Position numbers and translations under genes: made by a program. From NCBI RefSeq assembly GCF_014642075.1, contig NZ_BMIK01000004.1, forward strand, positions 186,001 through 250,000: DNA of 64,000 bases, written 5' to 3'. Shown piece by piece: positions 54,250-63,097 of the stretch. Every line of letters begins with the position of its first letter. The stretch's first letter is position 1. A model generated the notes under the pieces. That model did no database searches. It was not told the origin of the DNA and saw only the letters and a program-made list of their open reading frames with translations. This DNA comes from Parapedobacter defluvii. Lineage in GTDB: Bacteria; Bacteroidota; Bacteroidia; Sphingobacteriales; Sphingobacteriaceae.

Positions 54250-55803
54250 TCAGTGATCCTGAAGCGCGATCAATGCCTCGGCTACGACTTTGTCTGAACG
54301 GTTACGAACTTTAAAAAAAGCTTCATTTCCAAAGTAGTAGCGGCCTAATAGTGCTTCAATATCGTTTCGTACCATCGGTTTTATTTGGTCAGCTTCTTTG
54401 GAGGTGTAGCTGACACCGGAGTTTTGCACATACTCCAAAAAATCGCGGTATTCACGGTCAGGCAGAAAGTATCCTTTCAGGTAGTTTTCCACAGAGTATG
54501 CAGGCAGCGACTTCGTCAACCGACCATACACGTAGTCTTCAATGAGGTTTGCCCGGCGTATATTCCGGTATAACGTGCTGACCTTGCCACTATCTGCAGA
54601 TACCCAAACATCGGGCGCAATTCCACCACCGGCATATACCCGTTTGCCCGATAAGGTTTTGAACTCCACAGTATCGATAGGAGGACGGTGAATCCTAGGG
54701 TTCGTATAGGATTTTTGGATGCACCTTCCTAAGGGCGTATAATAACGTGCCACAGTAAGGTTGAGTGCCGAGCCATCGCCAAAGCCAAACTGCTCTTGTA
54801 CCAATGCTTTTCCGTATGATGGCCTGCCGACGATAACGCCGCGTTCCAGGTCCTGGATTGCTCCTGCAACAATTTCGCTTGCGGATGCCGATTGCTCGTC
54901 AATCAATACGGCTAAACCTCCATGGCCGAAGATGCCATCGGCGCTTGAATAGTAATCGGTTCTGGGCTCATGGGCTCCTTCGGTATATACGATCAGCTGC
55001 TTATCGGTAAAAAATTGGCTGGCCAACGCGGTAGCGGCATTAAAATACCCGCCGCCGTTTTCCCGAAGATCCAGGATAAGTCGTTTTGCTCCCTGTTTTT
55101 TGAGATTTTGGAGTGCATTTTTGAAATCATCGTTCGTTTTGGCGCCAAAACGCCGGATTTTGATATATGCAGTAGCGCTGTCTAGTATATATGCCGCGTC
55201 AATACTGCTCACGTCTACTCGGTCACGCACTACTTTGAGCGGTAAGGGCAAGCTTTTACCATTGCGATTTATGGTGATTTCGATAGTTGTTCCCCGGCGG
55301 CCGCGGACCTTCTCTTCAATGGATTTTTCCGAGATGTGGATCCCCGCTATGGTATCTCCGTTGATTGCTATCAGTTTGTCTCCTACACGCATGCCCGCCC
55401 GTTGGGCAGGTCCGCCTGTCACCAGGCCTACGGTAATCAATGTATCGTTAAGGTTGTAATATTCAATACCAATACCTTCGAAACTCCCTTCAAGCGCTTC
55501 GTGTTGTTTTTGTGCTTGATTGGGTCTAAGGTATTCAGAGTGTGGGTCCAATTGTTCGACTAGCTCACCGATGGCAAGATCCTGCAGCTGGTCTATATTT
55601 ACACTGTCCACATAGTTCTCTGCAATTAGATCGATCATACGCTGCACTTTACCGGTTTTATCGGTAATACCCAAAGGAAGTAAACTGCTTGCACCCGAAT
55701 GGGTATTTTCGGCTGTATAATTCTGCCCAAGCAGGAGACCCAATGACAAAGCTACGCCATATGTCGCGGCAACAAATAAATTCCTTTTGGTTTCCTTGCG
55801 CAT
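54250..55803 (-). CDS. S41-family C-terminal processing protease
   Basis: A 517-residue periplasmic serine protease of the CtpA/Prc group. An N-terminal signal anchor (about 9-27) is followed by a PDZ domain (about 105-190, GSFEGIGIEY, AQRAGMRVGDKLIAING) and the protease core. The catalytic Ser lies in DEQSASASEIVAG (305-309) and the Lys is Lys332 in PSYGKALVQEQFG. The C-terminal quarter (about 400-517) is the extra domain seen in Bacteroidota homologues. Such proteases trim or degrade envelope proteins from the C-terminus. It is convergent with the ABC ATPase gene, 14 bp away. Confidence 0.93.
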   Translation of the reverse strand: MRKETKRNLFVAATYGVALSLGLLLGQNYTAENTHSGASSLLPLGITDKTGKVQRMIDLIAENYVDSVNIDQLQDLAIGELVEQLDPHSEYLRPNQAQKQHEALEGSFEGIGIEYYNLNDTLITVGLVTGGPAQRAGMRVGDKLIAINGDTIAGIHISEKSIEEKVRGRRGTTIEITINRNGKSLPLPLKVVRDRVDVSSIDAAYILDSATAYIKIRRFGAKTNDDFKNALQNLKKQGAKRLILDLRENGGGYFNAATALASQFFTDKQLIVYTEGAHEPRTDYYSSADGIFGHGGLAVLIDEQSASASEIVAGAIQDLERGVIVGRPSYGKALVQEQFGFGDGSALNLTVARYYTPLGRCIQKSYTNPRIHRPPIDTVEFKTLSGKRVYAGGGIAPDVWVSADSGKVSTLYRNIRRANLIEDYVYGRLTKSLPAYSVENYLKGYFLPDREYRDFLEYVQNSGVSYTSKEADQIKPMVRNDIEALLGRYYFGNEAFFKVRNRSDKVVAEALIALQDH

Positions 55804-55969
55804 ATCCCTGATAACACGCGCTAAATTAAATAGTTTCCCTCATTTTATGCCGTATGGATGCAAAATTTACAAAAAAATGGTTTCGCTGTAGGGTGTAAAA
55901 AAGCAAGTTGACCCTTTTTTTGTTGTCCTAAAATATTAGCACTTTTGTAAAAATAAAATATACAAGGCG

Positions 55970-56536
55970 ATGCACGAGATTGAGCCCTATTACCGCTGGA
56001 GAGATGATTACATCGCTGCCGAAGATGAGTTATCCCCGTTCTATGGAACGGAGTACAATGAGTTTGAGTTTGATAAGCAAATATACAATTTCTTGCTTCA
56101 TCCACAGTGGGATAACTTTGGTTCCAATACGTTGTACTTAAAGGTTTTATTTGCTGATTATCAGCGAGGATATGCCATTATCGAGCTGATTGGCGAGTGG
56201 AATGATGCCATATACAACGATATCATGCTGCTTAAGCGGGAGGTGATCGACTTGATGATCAGCGCAGGTATCAATAAATTCATCATGATGGGTGAAAACG
56301 TACTCAATTTTCATGCTTCGGACGATTGCTATTATGAGGAATGGTTTCAGGATATTGAAGATGGCTGGATAGCGGGCATTAATTTCCGCAAACACGTAAT
56401 TGATGAATTTAAATCGAGCAATATTGATTATTTTATCAATTTTGGCGGTAAACTGGACGACCTCAGTTGGCGGAACCAAAAGCCCCTGCAGGTATATAAA
56501 TCTGTAGAAGAACAGCTAACCAAACGCCTGCATTGA
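55970..56536 (+). CDS. conserved protein of unknown function
   Basis: A 188-residue, acidic, soluble protein rich in aromatic residues, with no signal peptide or membrane helix. YYRWRDDYIAAEDELSPFYG starts the chain, and a regular alternation of strands and helices follows (LYLKVLFADYQRGYAIIELIGEWND, LLKREVIDLMISAGINKFIMM). It resembles uncharacterised proteins widespread in Bacteroidota, but I cannot name a domain. It lies divergent to the S41 protease gene and convergent with the isomerase gene, 4 bp from its stop. Confidence 0.75.
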   Translation: MHEIEPYYRWRDDYIAAEDELSPFYGTEYNEFEFDKQIYNFLLHPQWDNFGSNTLYLKVLFADYQRGYAIIELIGEWNDAIYNDIMLLKREVIDLMISAGINKFIMMGENVLNFHASDDCYYEEWFQDIEDGWIAGINFRKHVIDEFKSSNIDYFINFGGKLDDLSWRNQKPLQVYKSVEEQLTKRLH

Positions 56537-56540
56537 AAGG

Positions 56541-57053
56541 TCAGGCCCGCTCGAACACTTTGTCGTAGATTAATTTAAACCAGGCGGTGTACGCTTCGGG
56601 GTTTTCTCTGTTTTCCCGGTCAATCGTCGTACGGTCCGACCATCGGTAGGCCGCTACTTCTGCCGGATTGGGAATAGGCGGATGATTGCTATATCCGATG
56701 AATACATGATCCAGTTCATGTTCCACCAGTCCGTTGTCAAAGGGCGCACGGTAACGGAATGTAAAGGCAAACGTCAGGGGAACGTGCATGCCCATTTCCT
56801 CTTCCAACCGGCGATGGGCGGCAGCCGATGCGGTCTCACCGGGGGCCGGGTGGCTGCAACAGGTGTTGGTCCACAGCCCGGCACTGTGGTATTTATGGGC
56901 TGCCCGTTGTTGAAGCAATAAGCGGTGCTGGTTATCGAATATAAAAACACTGATGGCACGATGGAGTAATCCTTTCTGATGGGCCTCCAGTTTTTCCATG
57001 GTACCAATAACCTCATCACGTTCGTTAACCAATATGACATTTTCTTGTTGCAT
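56541..57053 (-). CDS. idi: isopentenyl-diphosphate delta-isomerase, type I
   Basis: A 170-residue NUDIX-fold isomerase that interconverts IPP and DMAPP for isoprenoid synthesis. The catalytic Cys lies in WTNTCCSHPAPGE (Cys66, aligned with Cys67 of the E. coli enzyme) and the catalytic Glu in EHELDHVF (Glu113). RRLEEEMGM is the Nudix-like helix. The length is close to the family norm. The gene is followed by a convergent unknown gene and preceded by a 437-residue unknown in the same orientation, 42 bp away. Confidence 0.93.
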   Translation of the reverse strand: MQQENVILVNERDEVIGTMEKLEAHQKGLLHRAISVFIFDNQHRLLLQQRAAHKYHSAGLWTNTCCSHPAPGETASAAAHRRLEEEMGMHVPLTFAFTFRYRAPFDNGLVEHELDHVFIGYSNHPPIPNPAEVAAYRWSDRTTIDRENRENPEAYTAWFKLIYDKVFERA

Positions 57054-57095
57054 CGTATTATTTATTGCTCACTCGTCACTGACCCCCGTATTCCT

Positions 57096-58409
57096 TTAAA
57101 CTGTCTTTACATGCCGTTCATCGTATCCTTCAATATCAATGATGTATCTATTTTTGACGAGAAACTCAAAAAGTGGCCGAGCCTCGTCCGATACAGGCAT
57201 GTTGGCCGTTGTGATGATTTGATTATCCTGCCTATTAAGATAAGGGTAAGCATAGAGTTTTACATTTTTGCTGAACAACCCGCTTACGTAAGCAAGCAGT
57301 TCGTCGGTGTAATTACCCTTGTTGTATTGTTTGGAGTTAAAAGTGTTGCGCAGGTTGGAGATGTTTGTGGAGATCCCTACATTCCGTGGTTTAAACTGAG
57401 ATAGGTACTCTGCGAGGTAATGGTTGCGCGTGAAGTTGGATACCAAAATGTGATTTCCTGTACTGCATAGGTATTCCGCGCGTTCGGCGAAATATTGGAG
57501 GTCATCGGGTGTAAACTGCGGTGTTTGATCAAGTACATTGCTCATCAACACTTCAATCATCACAACCAGGTTGTCATCGGATAGTTGAAGGTTACGCTTA
57601 AACTGCTCAACAGCGAGGTTAAACAGGTCGAAATGGGGATTGGATTTTTGCCGGTATTTGGTGCGTAAAATCATGATATCCTTTTTGTAAAGGAAGTCCT
57701 TGCTTTGGTATGCCGATCCCTGTGGATTGAATATGGCTGCTTTGGAAAAACCCTTTGCGATGAGGTAAAGGTTGATGAGCCGTTCATTTACGTCCTTAAA
57801 GGCCGGGCCGTCTACTTTCACCAAGTCAATCTGTACTGCACCAGGCGATAGGTTGTCGGCGAGCGATTCGATCATGGTCTGCACATCCCGGGTATAATAG
57901 TAAGCGGCAAAAACAAGATTGACACCCAATACGCCCAGAACTTTCTGTTGTAGTAAATTGTCGCTGTCCAATAACCGCACGTGAAAGATAATCTCGTTGG
58001 GTGCACCGCCCACTTGGTGCTGAAAACGGATCCCGATCCATCCGTGTGGTTCGTTTGTTTTGCTGAAGTTGAGTGCCGAAACGGTATTAGCAAAGGCAAA
58101 CAGCCGTTTATTTTGATATTTTTCACCCGTGAGCCGCTCGGTAAGCAGCTCATATTCATGTTCGAGCATTTTGCGCAGCCTCGAACGGCTCACATACCTT
58201 CCCGAGTCTTCTGCACCGTAAATGGCGTCACTGAAGGTCATATCATAGGCTGACATGGTTTTGGCAATGGTTCCCGAAGCTGCTCCCGCATTGAAGAAAT
58301 TGCGGGCTACTTCCTGTCCGGCACCGATTTCGGCAAATGTTCCGTAGATTTCCCCATTGAGGTTGATTTGTAGCGCTTTTCGCTTGGTTTCGTAGATTTC
58401 ACGTGCCAT
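57096..58409 (-). CDS. conserved Bacteroidota protein of unknown function
   Basis: A 437-residue soluble protein starting MAREIYETKRKALQINL, followed by YGTFAEIGAGQEVARNFFNAG and ASGTIAKTMSAYDMTFSDAIYG, a very conserved N-terminal block. There is no signal peptide or transmembrane helix. I have seen such proteins labelled inconsistently, sometimes as a nucleotide adenylyltransferase, but no HIGH-type or Walker motif is visible here and I do not assign a reaction. A -7 box lies only four bases before the ATG, implying a leaderless or near-leaderless transcript. A heptamer tandem repeat sits just upstream. It may be co-transcribed with the isomerase gene. Confidence 0.82.
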   Translation of the reverse strand: MAREIYETKRKALQINLNGEIYGTFAEIGAGQEVARNFFNAGAASGTIAKTMSAYDMTFSDAIYGAEDSGRYVSRSRLRKMLEHEYELLTERLTGEKYQNKRLFAFANTVSALNFSKTNEPHGWIGIRFQHQVGGAPNEIIFHVRLLDSDNLLQQKVLGVLGVNLVFAAYYYTRDVQTMIESLADNLSPGAVQIDLVKVDGPAFKDVNERLINLYLIAKGFSKAAIFNPQGSAYQSKDFLYKKDIMILRTKYRQKSNPHFDLFNLAVEQFKRNLQLSDDNLVVMIEVLMSNVLDQTPQFTPDDLQYFAERAEYLCSTGNHILVSNFTRNHYLAEYLSQFKPRNVGISTNISNLRNTFNSKQYNKGNYTDELLAYVSGLFSKNVKLYAYPYLNRQDNQIITTANMPVSDEARPLFEFLVKNRYIIDIEGYDERHVKTV

Positions 58410-58413
58410 GGCG

Positions 58414-58421
58414 CAAAGATA
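58414..58421 (-). promoter_or_regulatory. candidate -7 box next to the start codon
   Basis: The minus strand reads TATCTTTG, an exact TAnnTTTG match, followed by CGCC and then the ATG of the 437-residue protein. The transcript would be leaderless or have only a few untranslated bases. Confidence 0.42.
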
Positions 58422-58430
58422 GGCTTTTTG

Positions 58431-58472
58431 GAGATATGAGATATGAGATATGGGATATGAGAACTGAGATAC
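58431..58472. repeat. heptamer tandem repeat, six units
   Basis: Three exact GAGATAT units are followed by GGGATAT, GAGAACT and GAGATAC, 42 bases in all. It begins nine bases behind the -7 box of the leftward gene, so the repeat occupies the spacer and -33 position. Changes in copy number would change promoter geometry. Confidence 0.75.
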
Positions 58473-58537
58473 GATTTTAAATTTTTACTTTTGATTTAAT
58501 TTTGTTGAGCTCGCTTTAACTTTTTAATTTTTGCCAC

Positions 58538-59725
58538 ATGTACAAAACTCTCCAACCCGCATTGAAGCAGGAACTGCAGGCCATTAAGGACGCAGGATTA
58601 TATAAGACCGAACGCGTTATCGTAACCCCACAGGGTGCGGATATCAAAATCCAAAGCGGGGCAGAAGTGATAAACTTCTGCGCTAATAACTACCTGGGGC
58701 TTTCTTCCCATCCCAACGTCATCGAAGCAGCGAAAAAGACGATCGATACGCATGGGTATGGGCTGTCATCCGTACGTTTCATCTGCGGTACGCAGGATAT
58801 CCATAAAGCACTGGAAGCTAAGATATCGGAATTTTTGGGCACGGAGGATACCATTCTGTATGCAGCGGCATTCGATGCCAATGGCGGGGTGTTTGAACCC
58901 TTGTTTGGTGCGGAAGATGCGATTATCTCCGATGAACTGAACCATGCCTCCATTATCGATGGAGTACGGCTCTGCAAGGCCCAGCGTTTCCGCTATAGAA
59001 ACTGTGACATGGTGGATCTGGAAACACAGCTCAAAGCGACTCAAGGGGCACGCCATCGCATCATTGTCACAGATGGGGCCTTTTCGATGGACGGCAGTAT
59101 TGCGCCGTTAGACAAAATCTGCGATCTGGCCGATCAATATGAAGCGCTGGTGATGATTGACGAATCCCATTGTACGGGATTTATCGGTAAGACGGGGCGC
59201 GGTACGCATGAGCTGCATGGAGTGATGGGCCGGGTGGATATCATTACCGGCACGTTAGGCAAGGCTTTGGGGGGTGCATCGGGGGGATTCACTTCTGGCC
59301 GCAGGGAAATTATTGAGATGCTGCGCCAGCGCTCGCGGCCGTATCTTTTTTCCAATACCTTGGCGCCAGCCATCGCAGGCGCATCCATTGCCGTGCTGGA
59401 TATGCTGAGTGAAACCACCGAGCTGCGCGATAAGCTGGAACGTAATACCCGCTATTTCCGGGAGAAAATGACCGAAGCAGGGTTTGACATCAAACCGGGC
59501 ATGCATCCCATTGTGCCGGTGATGCTGTATGATGCGCCACTTGCTCAGGAATTTGCTGCTAAAATGTTGGCGGAAGGCATTTATGTGATCGGCTTCTACT
59601 ATCCGGTAGTACCACAGGGAAAAGCGCGTATCCGGGTGCAACTTTCGGCCGCACATGAGCAACATCATCTGGATAAAGCCATTGCAGCGTTTACAAAAGT
59701 GGGCAAGAATTTACGGGTTGTTTAA
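58538..59725 (+). CDS. kbl: glycine C-acetyltransferase (2-amino-3-ketobutyrate CoA ligase)
   Basis: A 395-residue PLP enzyme of the alpha-oxoamine synthase family that cleaves 2-amino-3-oxobutyrate with CoA to glycine and acetyl-CoA in threonine breakdown. The PLP lysine is Lys242 in [14 protein letters not shown]. Asp208 and His211 (MIDESHCTG) contact PLP. Diagnostic segments are [14 protein letters not shown] (46-59) and [17 protein letters not shown] (74-90), the latter favouring KBL over serine palmitoyltransferase or BioF. No threonine dehydrogenase gene is adjacent. A weak TAATTTTG box lies at 58497-58504. Confidence 0.93.
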   Translation: MYKTLQPALKQELQAIKDAGLYKTERVIVTPQGADIKIQSGAEVINFCANNYLGLSSHPNVIEAAKKTIDTHGYGLSSVRFICGTQDIHKALEAKISEFLGTEDTILYAAAFDANGGVFEPLFGAEDAIISDELNHASIIDGVRLCKAQRFRYRNCDMVDLETQLKATQGARHRIIVTDGAFSMDGSIAPLDKICDLADQYEALVMIDESHCTGFIGKTGRGTHELHGVMGRVDIITGTLGKALGGASGGFTSGRREIIEMLRQRSRPYLFSNTLAPAIAGASIAVLDMLSETTELRDKLERNTRYFREKMTEAGFDIKPGMHPIVPVMLYDAPLAQEFAAKMLAEGIYVIGFYYPVVPQGKARIRVQLSAAHEQHHLDKAIAAFTKVGKNLRVV

Positions 59726-59755
59726 AAAATCTCCTGATTTTCATCAGAATTTCCC

Positions 59756-59763
59756 TACCTTTG
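59756..59763 (+). promoter_or_regulatory. candidate -7 box for typA
   Basis: TACCTTTG matches TAnnTTTG and is followed by CGCCC, a common Bacteroidota promoter context. The predicted start is near 59769, giving a leader of about 27 nt before the typA ATG. It lies 31 bases past the kbl stop, so typA is likely transcribed on its own. Confidence 0.5.
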
Positions 59764-59795
59764 CGCCCTCAAAATTTGATAAATAGTTTGCCGGG

Positions 59796-61601
59796 ATGCA
59801 GAAAATCAGAAACATAGCAATTATTGCACACGTCGACCATGGCAAGACTACCCTGGTGGACAAGATCCTTCATTTTACCAACCTTTTCCGCGAAAATGAG
59901 CAGGCCGGTGAACTGATACTGGACAACAACGACCTCGAACGCGAACGGGGCATTACGATTGTCTCAAAAAATGTGTCGGTAAAATATAAAGATGTCAAAA
60001 TCAATATCATCGATACACCGGGCCACGCCGACTTTGGCGGTGAAGTGGAGCGGGTACTGAAAATGGCAGACGGAGTGATCCTTCTTGTAGACGCCTTTGA
60101 AGGTCCCATGCCGCAAACCCGCTTTGTTACGCAGAAAGCCCTCGGTTTGGGTCTGAAACCCATCGTGGTAGTGAATAAAGTCGACAAGGAAAACTGCCGG
60201 CCCGATGAGGTCTACGAGGCAGTGTTCGACCTGTTTTTCAGCCTAGACGCGACGGAAGAGCAACTGGATTTTCCGGTATTATATGGCTCATCCAAGCAGG
60301 GCTGGATGTCTACTGATTGGAAGCAGCCCAAAGAAGATTTTACGGATCTGTTGGAAGCGATCCTGGAATATATCCCCGCGGCACCTTACAACGAAGGTAC
60401 CCTACAAATGCAGGTAACTTCATTGGATTACTCTTCTTTCGTGGGGCGTATTGCTATCGGCCGTGTGGCCCGTGGTTCCATCAAGGAAAATCAACCGGTA
60501 TCGTTGGTGAAGCGCGATGGGAAAATTGTGAAATCCCGTGTGAAAGAACTGCATACCTTTGAAGGTCTTGGCCGTGTAAAAGTACAGGAAGTCAAAGCGG
60601 GCGATATCTGCGCGGTGGTGGGCATTGAGGGTTTTGATATTGGCGATACGATTGCTGATTTTGAAAACCCGGAGCAACTGGCGGTCATCAAGATTGATGA
60701 ACCGACGATGAATATGCTCTTCACCATTAACACGTCTCCGTTCTTTGGTAAAGAGGGCAAATTTGTCACCTCACGCCACCTTCAGGAGCGTCTGTATAAA
60801 GAGATGGAGAAAAACCTGGCCCTTAAAGTAATACCTACGGAATCTCCGGATTCATACCTGGTGTACGGCAGGGGTATCCTCCACTTGTCGGTACTGATTG
60901 AAACCATGCGCCGGGAAGGTTATGAATTGCAGGTAGGGCAGCCACAGGTTATCGTTAAAGAAATTGACGGGGTTAAATGTGAACCCATTGAAACCCTAGT
61001 GGTAGACGTACCTGCTGAAGTATCCGGAAAAGTGATTGAGCTGGTCACGCAGCGCAAAGGTGAGCTTTTGGTGATGGAAACCAAAGGCGACATGCAGCAC
61101 CTTGAATTTGACATCCCTTCGCGGGGTATTATTGGCTTACGTAATAATGTACTAACCGCTACGGCAGGCGAAGCCGTGATGGCACATCGTTTTAAGGCAT
61201 ACGAACCTTGGAAAGGACCCATTCCCGGCCGCTTGGCGGGCGTATTGGTATCCATGGAAAAGGGTCAGACCACCGCATACTCCATTGACAAGCTACAGGA
61301 CCGTGGTCGTTTCTTTGTAGATCCGGGCGTGGAAGTCTATGAGGGGCAGATTGTAGGTGAGCATATCCGTGACAACGATCTGGTAGTGAACCTGGTAAAA
61401 GGCAAGCAACTCACCAATATGCGTGCTTCGGGTAGTGACGATAACGTACGTATTGCACCGGCCATCAAGTTTTCACTTGAAGAATCCATGGAGTACATCC
61501 AAGCGGATGAATACATCGAAGTAACGCCCAAAAGCATCCGGCTCCGGAAAATCTTCCTGACGGAAAACGAGCGAAAGGTGAACGCGAAGAAATTTCAGTA
61601 G
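59796..61601 (+). CDS. typA: ribosome-associated GTPase TypA/BipA
   Basis: A 601-residue translational GTPase. The G-domain has [10 protein letters not shown] (G1), RGITI (G2), [15 protein letters not shown] (G3) and VVNKVDK (G4). Domain II ([15 protein letters not shown]), an EF-G-like domain III/V and the TypA-specific C-terminal domain with [19 protein letters not shown] and [15 protein letters not shown] follow. It acts in ribosome assembly and stress or cold adaptation. The length is normal. Its last seven bases overlap the convergent susD gene. Confidence 0.96.
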   Translation: MQKIRNIAIIAHVDHGKTTLVDKILHFTNLFRENEQAGELILDNNDLERERGITIVSKNVSVKYKDVKINIIDTPGHADFGGEVERVLKMADGVILLVDAFEGPMPQTRFVTQKALGLGLKPIVVVNKVDKENCRPDEVYEAVFDLFFSLDATEEQLDFPVLYGSSKQGWMSTDWKQPKEDFTDLLEAILEYIPAAPYNEGTLQMQVTSLDYSSFVGRIAIGRVARGSIKENQPVSLVKRDGKIVKSRVKELHTFEGLGRVKVQEVKAGDICAVVGIEGFDIGDTIADFENPEQLAVIKIDEPTMNMLFTINTSPFFGKEGKFVTSRHLQERLYKEMEKNLALKVIPTESPDSYLVYGRGILHLSVLIETMRREGYELQVGQPQVIVKEIDGVKCEPIETLVVDVPAEVSGKVIELVTQRKGELLVMETKGDMQHLEFDIPSRGIIGLRNNVLTATAGEAVMAHRFKAYEPWKGPIPGRLAGVLVSMEKGQTTAYSIDKLQDRGRFFVDPGVEVYEGQIVGEHIRDNDLVVNLVKGKQLTNMRASGSDDNVRIAPAIKFSLEESMEYIQADEYIEVTPKSIRLRKIFLTENERKVNAKKFQ

Positions 61602-63079
61602 CCGGGATTTTGTTCCAATGCCGGATTGGTGCGTATTTCGCTATCCGGAATGGGCATCAGCAGGTACTTCGGATCAAAGGTAAGTGAACCGCCCCCCTCT
61701 TCCTCCCGGGCAAGGAAAGCATTCATGATGGCAGCTGCCCGCTCCGGTCCTTGCCGTACGATATCGAACCAGCGGAGCGCTTCGCAGGCAAACTCCAGAC
61801 GCCGTTCGTTAAAGAGGGTATCGCGGAATGTATCCGGATCGGGTATTTCCGAGCTGGTTAAGCTATCCAGTCCCGCACGGCCGCGCACAGTGTTTAATAA
61901 AGTAAAGGCCTCACCATCGGGTGTATATCCCATTTCATTCAACACTTCTGCATACATAAGCTGTACGTCGGTGATGCGTACAATCGAAAGGTTTACGTCG
62001 TTGTCGAGGTTATTGGGCGGAACCGTACCGTGTGCATATTTGATAAAAAGCAACGTTAGGCTGTCAATCACGTTGTTGGCGCTCGTATATCCTTTTTGGA
62101 TTGTGAAATCACGGCGCACATCGGAGGTATCGTATGCTTCGTACAGGTCGTTGGACACGGCCAGCCACGTGGAGCGCCCGCCTTGGGGGAACTGCTCAGA
62201 ACGAAGATTTTCTGGCACAAGCGAGTAAACCAGCGGATTCCCTTGGCTGTTCAGTCCGGACGTATATTGGATTTGGAACACATGCTCCGATCCATTGTCG
62301 CGCGTATTCAGGAAACAGTCGGAAAATTGTTCGAATGGAGTAAATCCGTCGTAGGCGAGAATTTCTTCAAGTAGTGGACGTGCGGCGTCATAGTTTTTTG
62401 TGAATAGGTGCAGGCGGGCAAGAATGGCTTTCGCTGCATAGCGGGTTGCCCGGCCGAGATTGTCTCCACCCTGGCTTTCAGGTAGGGCTGCAGCGGCGGC
62501 TTCCAGGTCGGCAGTCGCAAAAGCAAAGGTTTCTGCTTGGGTGCTACGGGCGACTGTCGTGATCTCCTCGGCGTTCATCACACGATCGATGAGGGGCATC
62601 CCGCCGAAAATCCAGCCTAATTGGAAATAGCAGTATCCGCGGATAAATTGGGTTTCGCCCTTCATGATGGTTCTCGTTTCTTCGTTTGGAAATTCACCGG
62701 CATCGATCTGATCCAGGATGTTATTGGTGCGGTTAATCACGTTCCAATAAGCCGACCATACCCCTAGAATACGGTCGTCACCTGGTGTGAAACCAAAACG
62801 TGCGAGTGGATTGTTGGTGGTATTTTGCAAGGTGTTGACGTTGTCGCTCAGACTTTCCATCATCATCGGATAGTCGAAGCCCTGCACGGAGCGCAGGCCT
62901 CCGTAAGCACCGAACAATGCCTGCCGGAAGTCGTTGATGGTTTGATAGAAGTCTGCGGTATTATAGGATGATTCCGGGGTCAGCTCCAGATCTTTGTTGC
63001 AAGCGCTGAAACCTAAAGACACTGCAAGCGTCAGCAGACCGAGCAAATTGCGTATATTCATTATCTTGGAATTTTTCAT
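61595..63079 (-). CDS. SusD/RagB-type lipoprotein (right-hand locus)
   Basis: A 494-residue lipoprotein with lipobox GFSAC (Cys27), a SusD N-terminus (ELTPESSYNTADFYQTINDFRQALFGAYGGLR), GETQFIRGYCYFQLGWIFGGMP in the core, and a typical C-terminus ([41 protein letters not shown]). Met7 is an alternative start. It pairs with the SusC gene 18 bp upstream, which leaves the window. Its 3' end overlaps typA by 7 bp, convergently. No enzymes of this locus are in view on this side, so the substrate is unknown and enzymes, if any, must be elsewhere. Confidence 0.93.
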   Translation of the reverse strand: MKNSKIMNIRNLLGLLTLAVSLGFSACNKDLELTPESSYNTADFYQTINDFRQALFGAYGGLRSVQGFDYPMMMESLSDNVNTLQNTTNNPLARFGFTPGDDRILGVWSAYWNVINRTNNILDQIDAGEFPNEETRTIMKGETQFIRGYCYFQLGWIFGGMPLIDRVMNAEEITTVARSTQAETFAFATADLEAAAAALPESQGGDNLGRATRYAAKAILARLHLFTKNYDAARPLLEEILAYDGFTPFEQFSDCFLNTRDNGSEHVFQIQYTSGLNSQGNPLVYSLVPENLRSEQFPQGGRSTWLAVSNDLYEAYDTSDVRRDFTIQKGYTSANNVIDSLTLLFIKYAHGTVPPNNLDNDVNLSIVRITDVQLMYAEVLNEMGYTPDGEAFTLLNTVRGRAGLDSLTSSEIPDPDTFRDTLFNERRLEFACEALRWFDIVRQGPERAAAIMNAFLAREEEGGGSLTFDPKYLLMPIPDSEIRTNPALEQNPGY

Positions 63080-63097
63080 GTTATTCTGCCTTGTACA

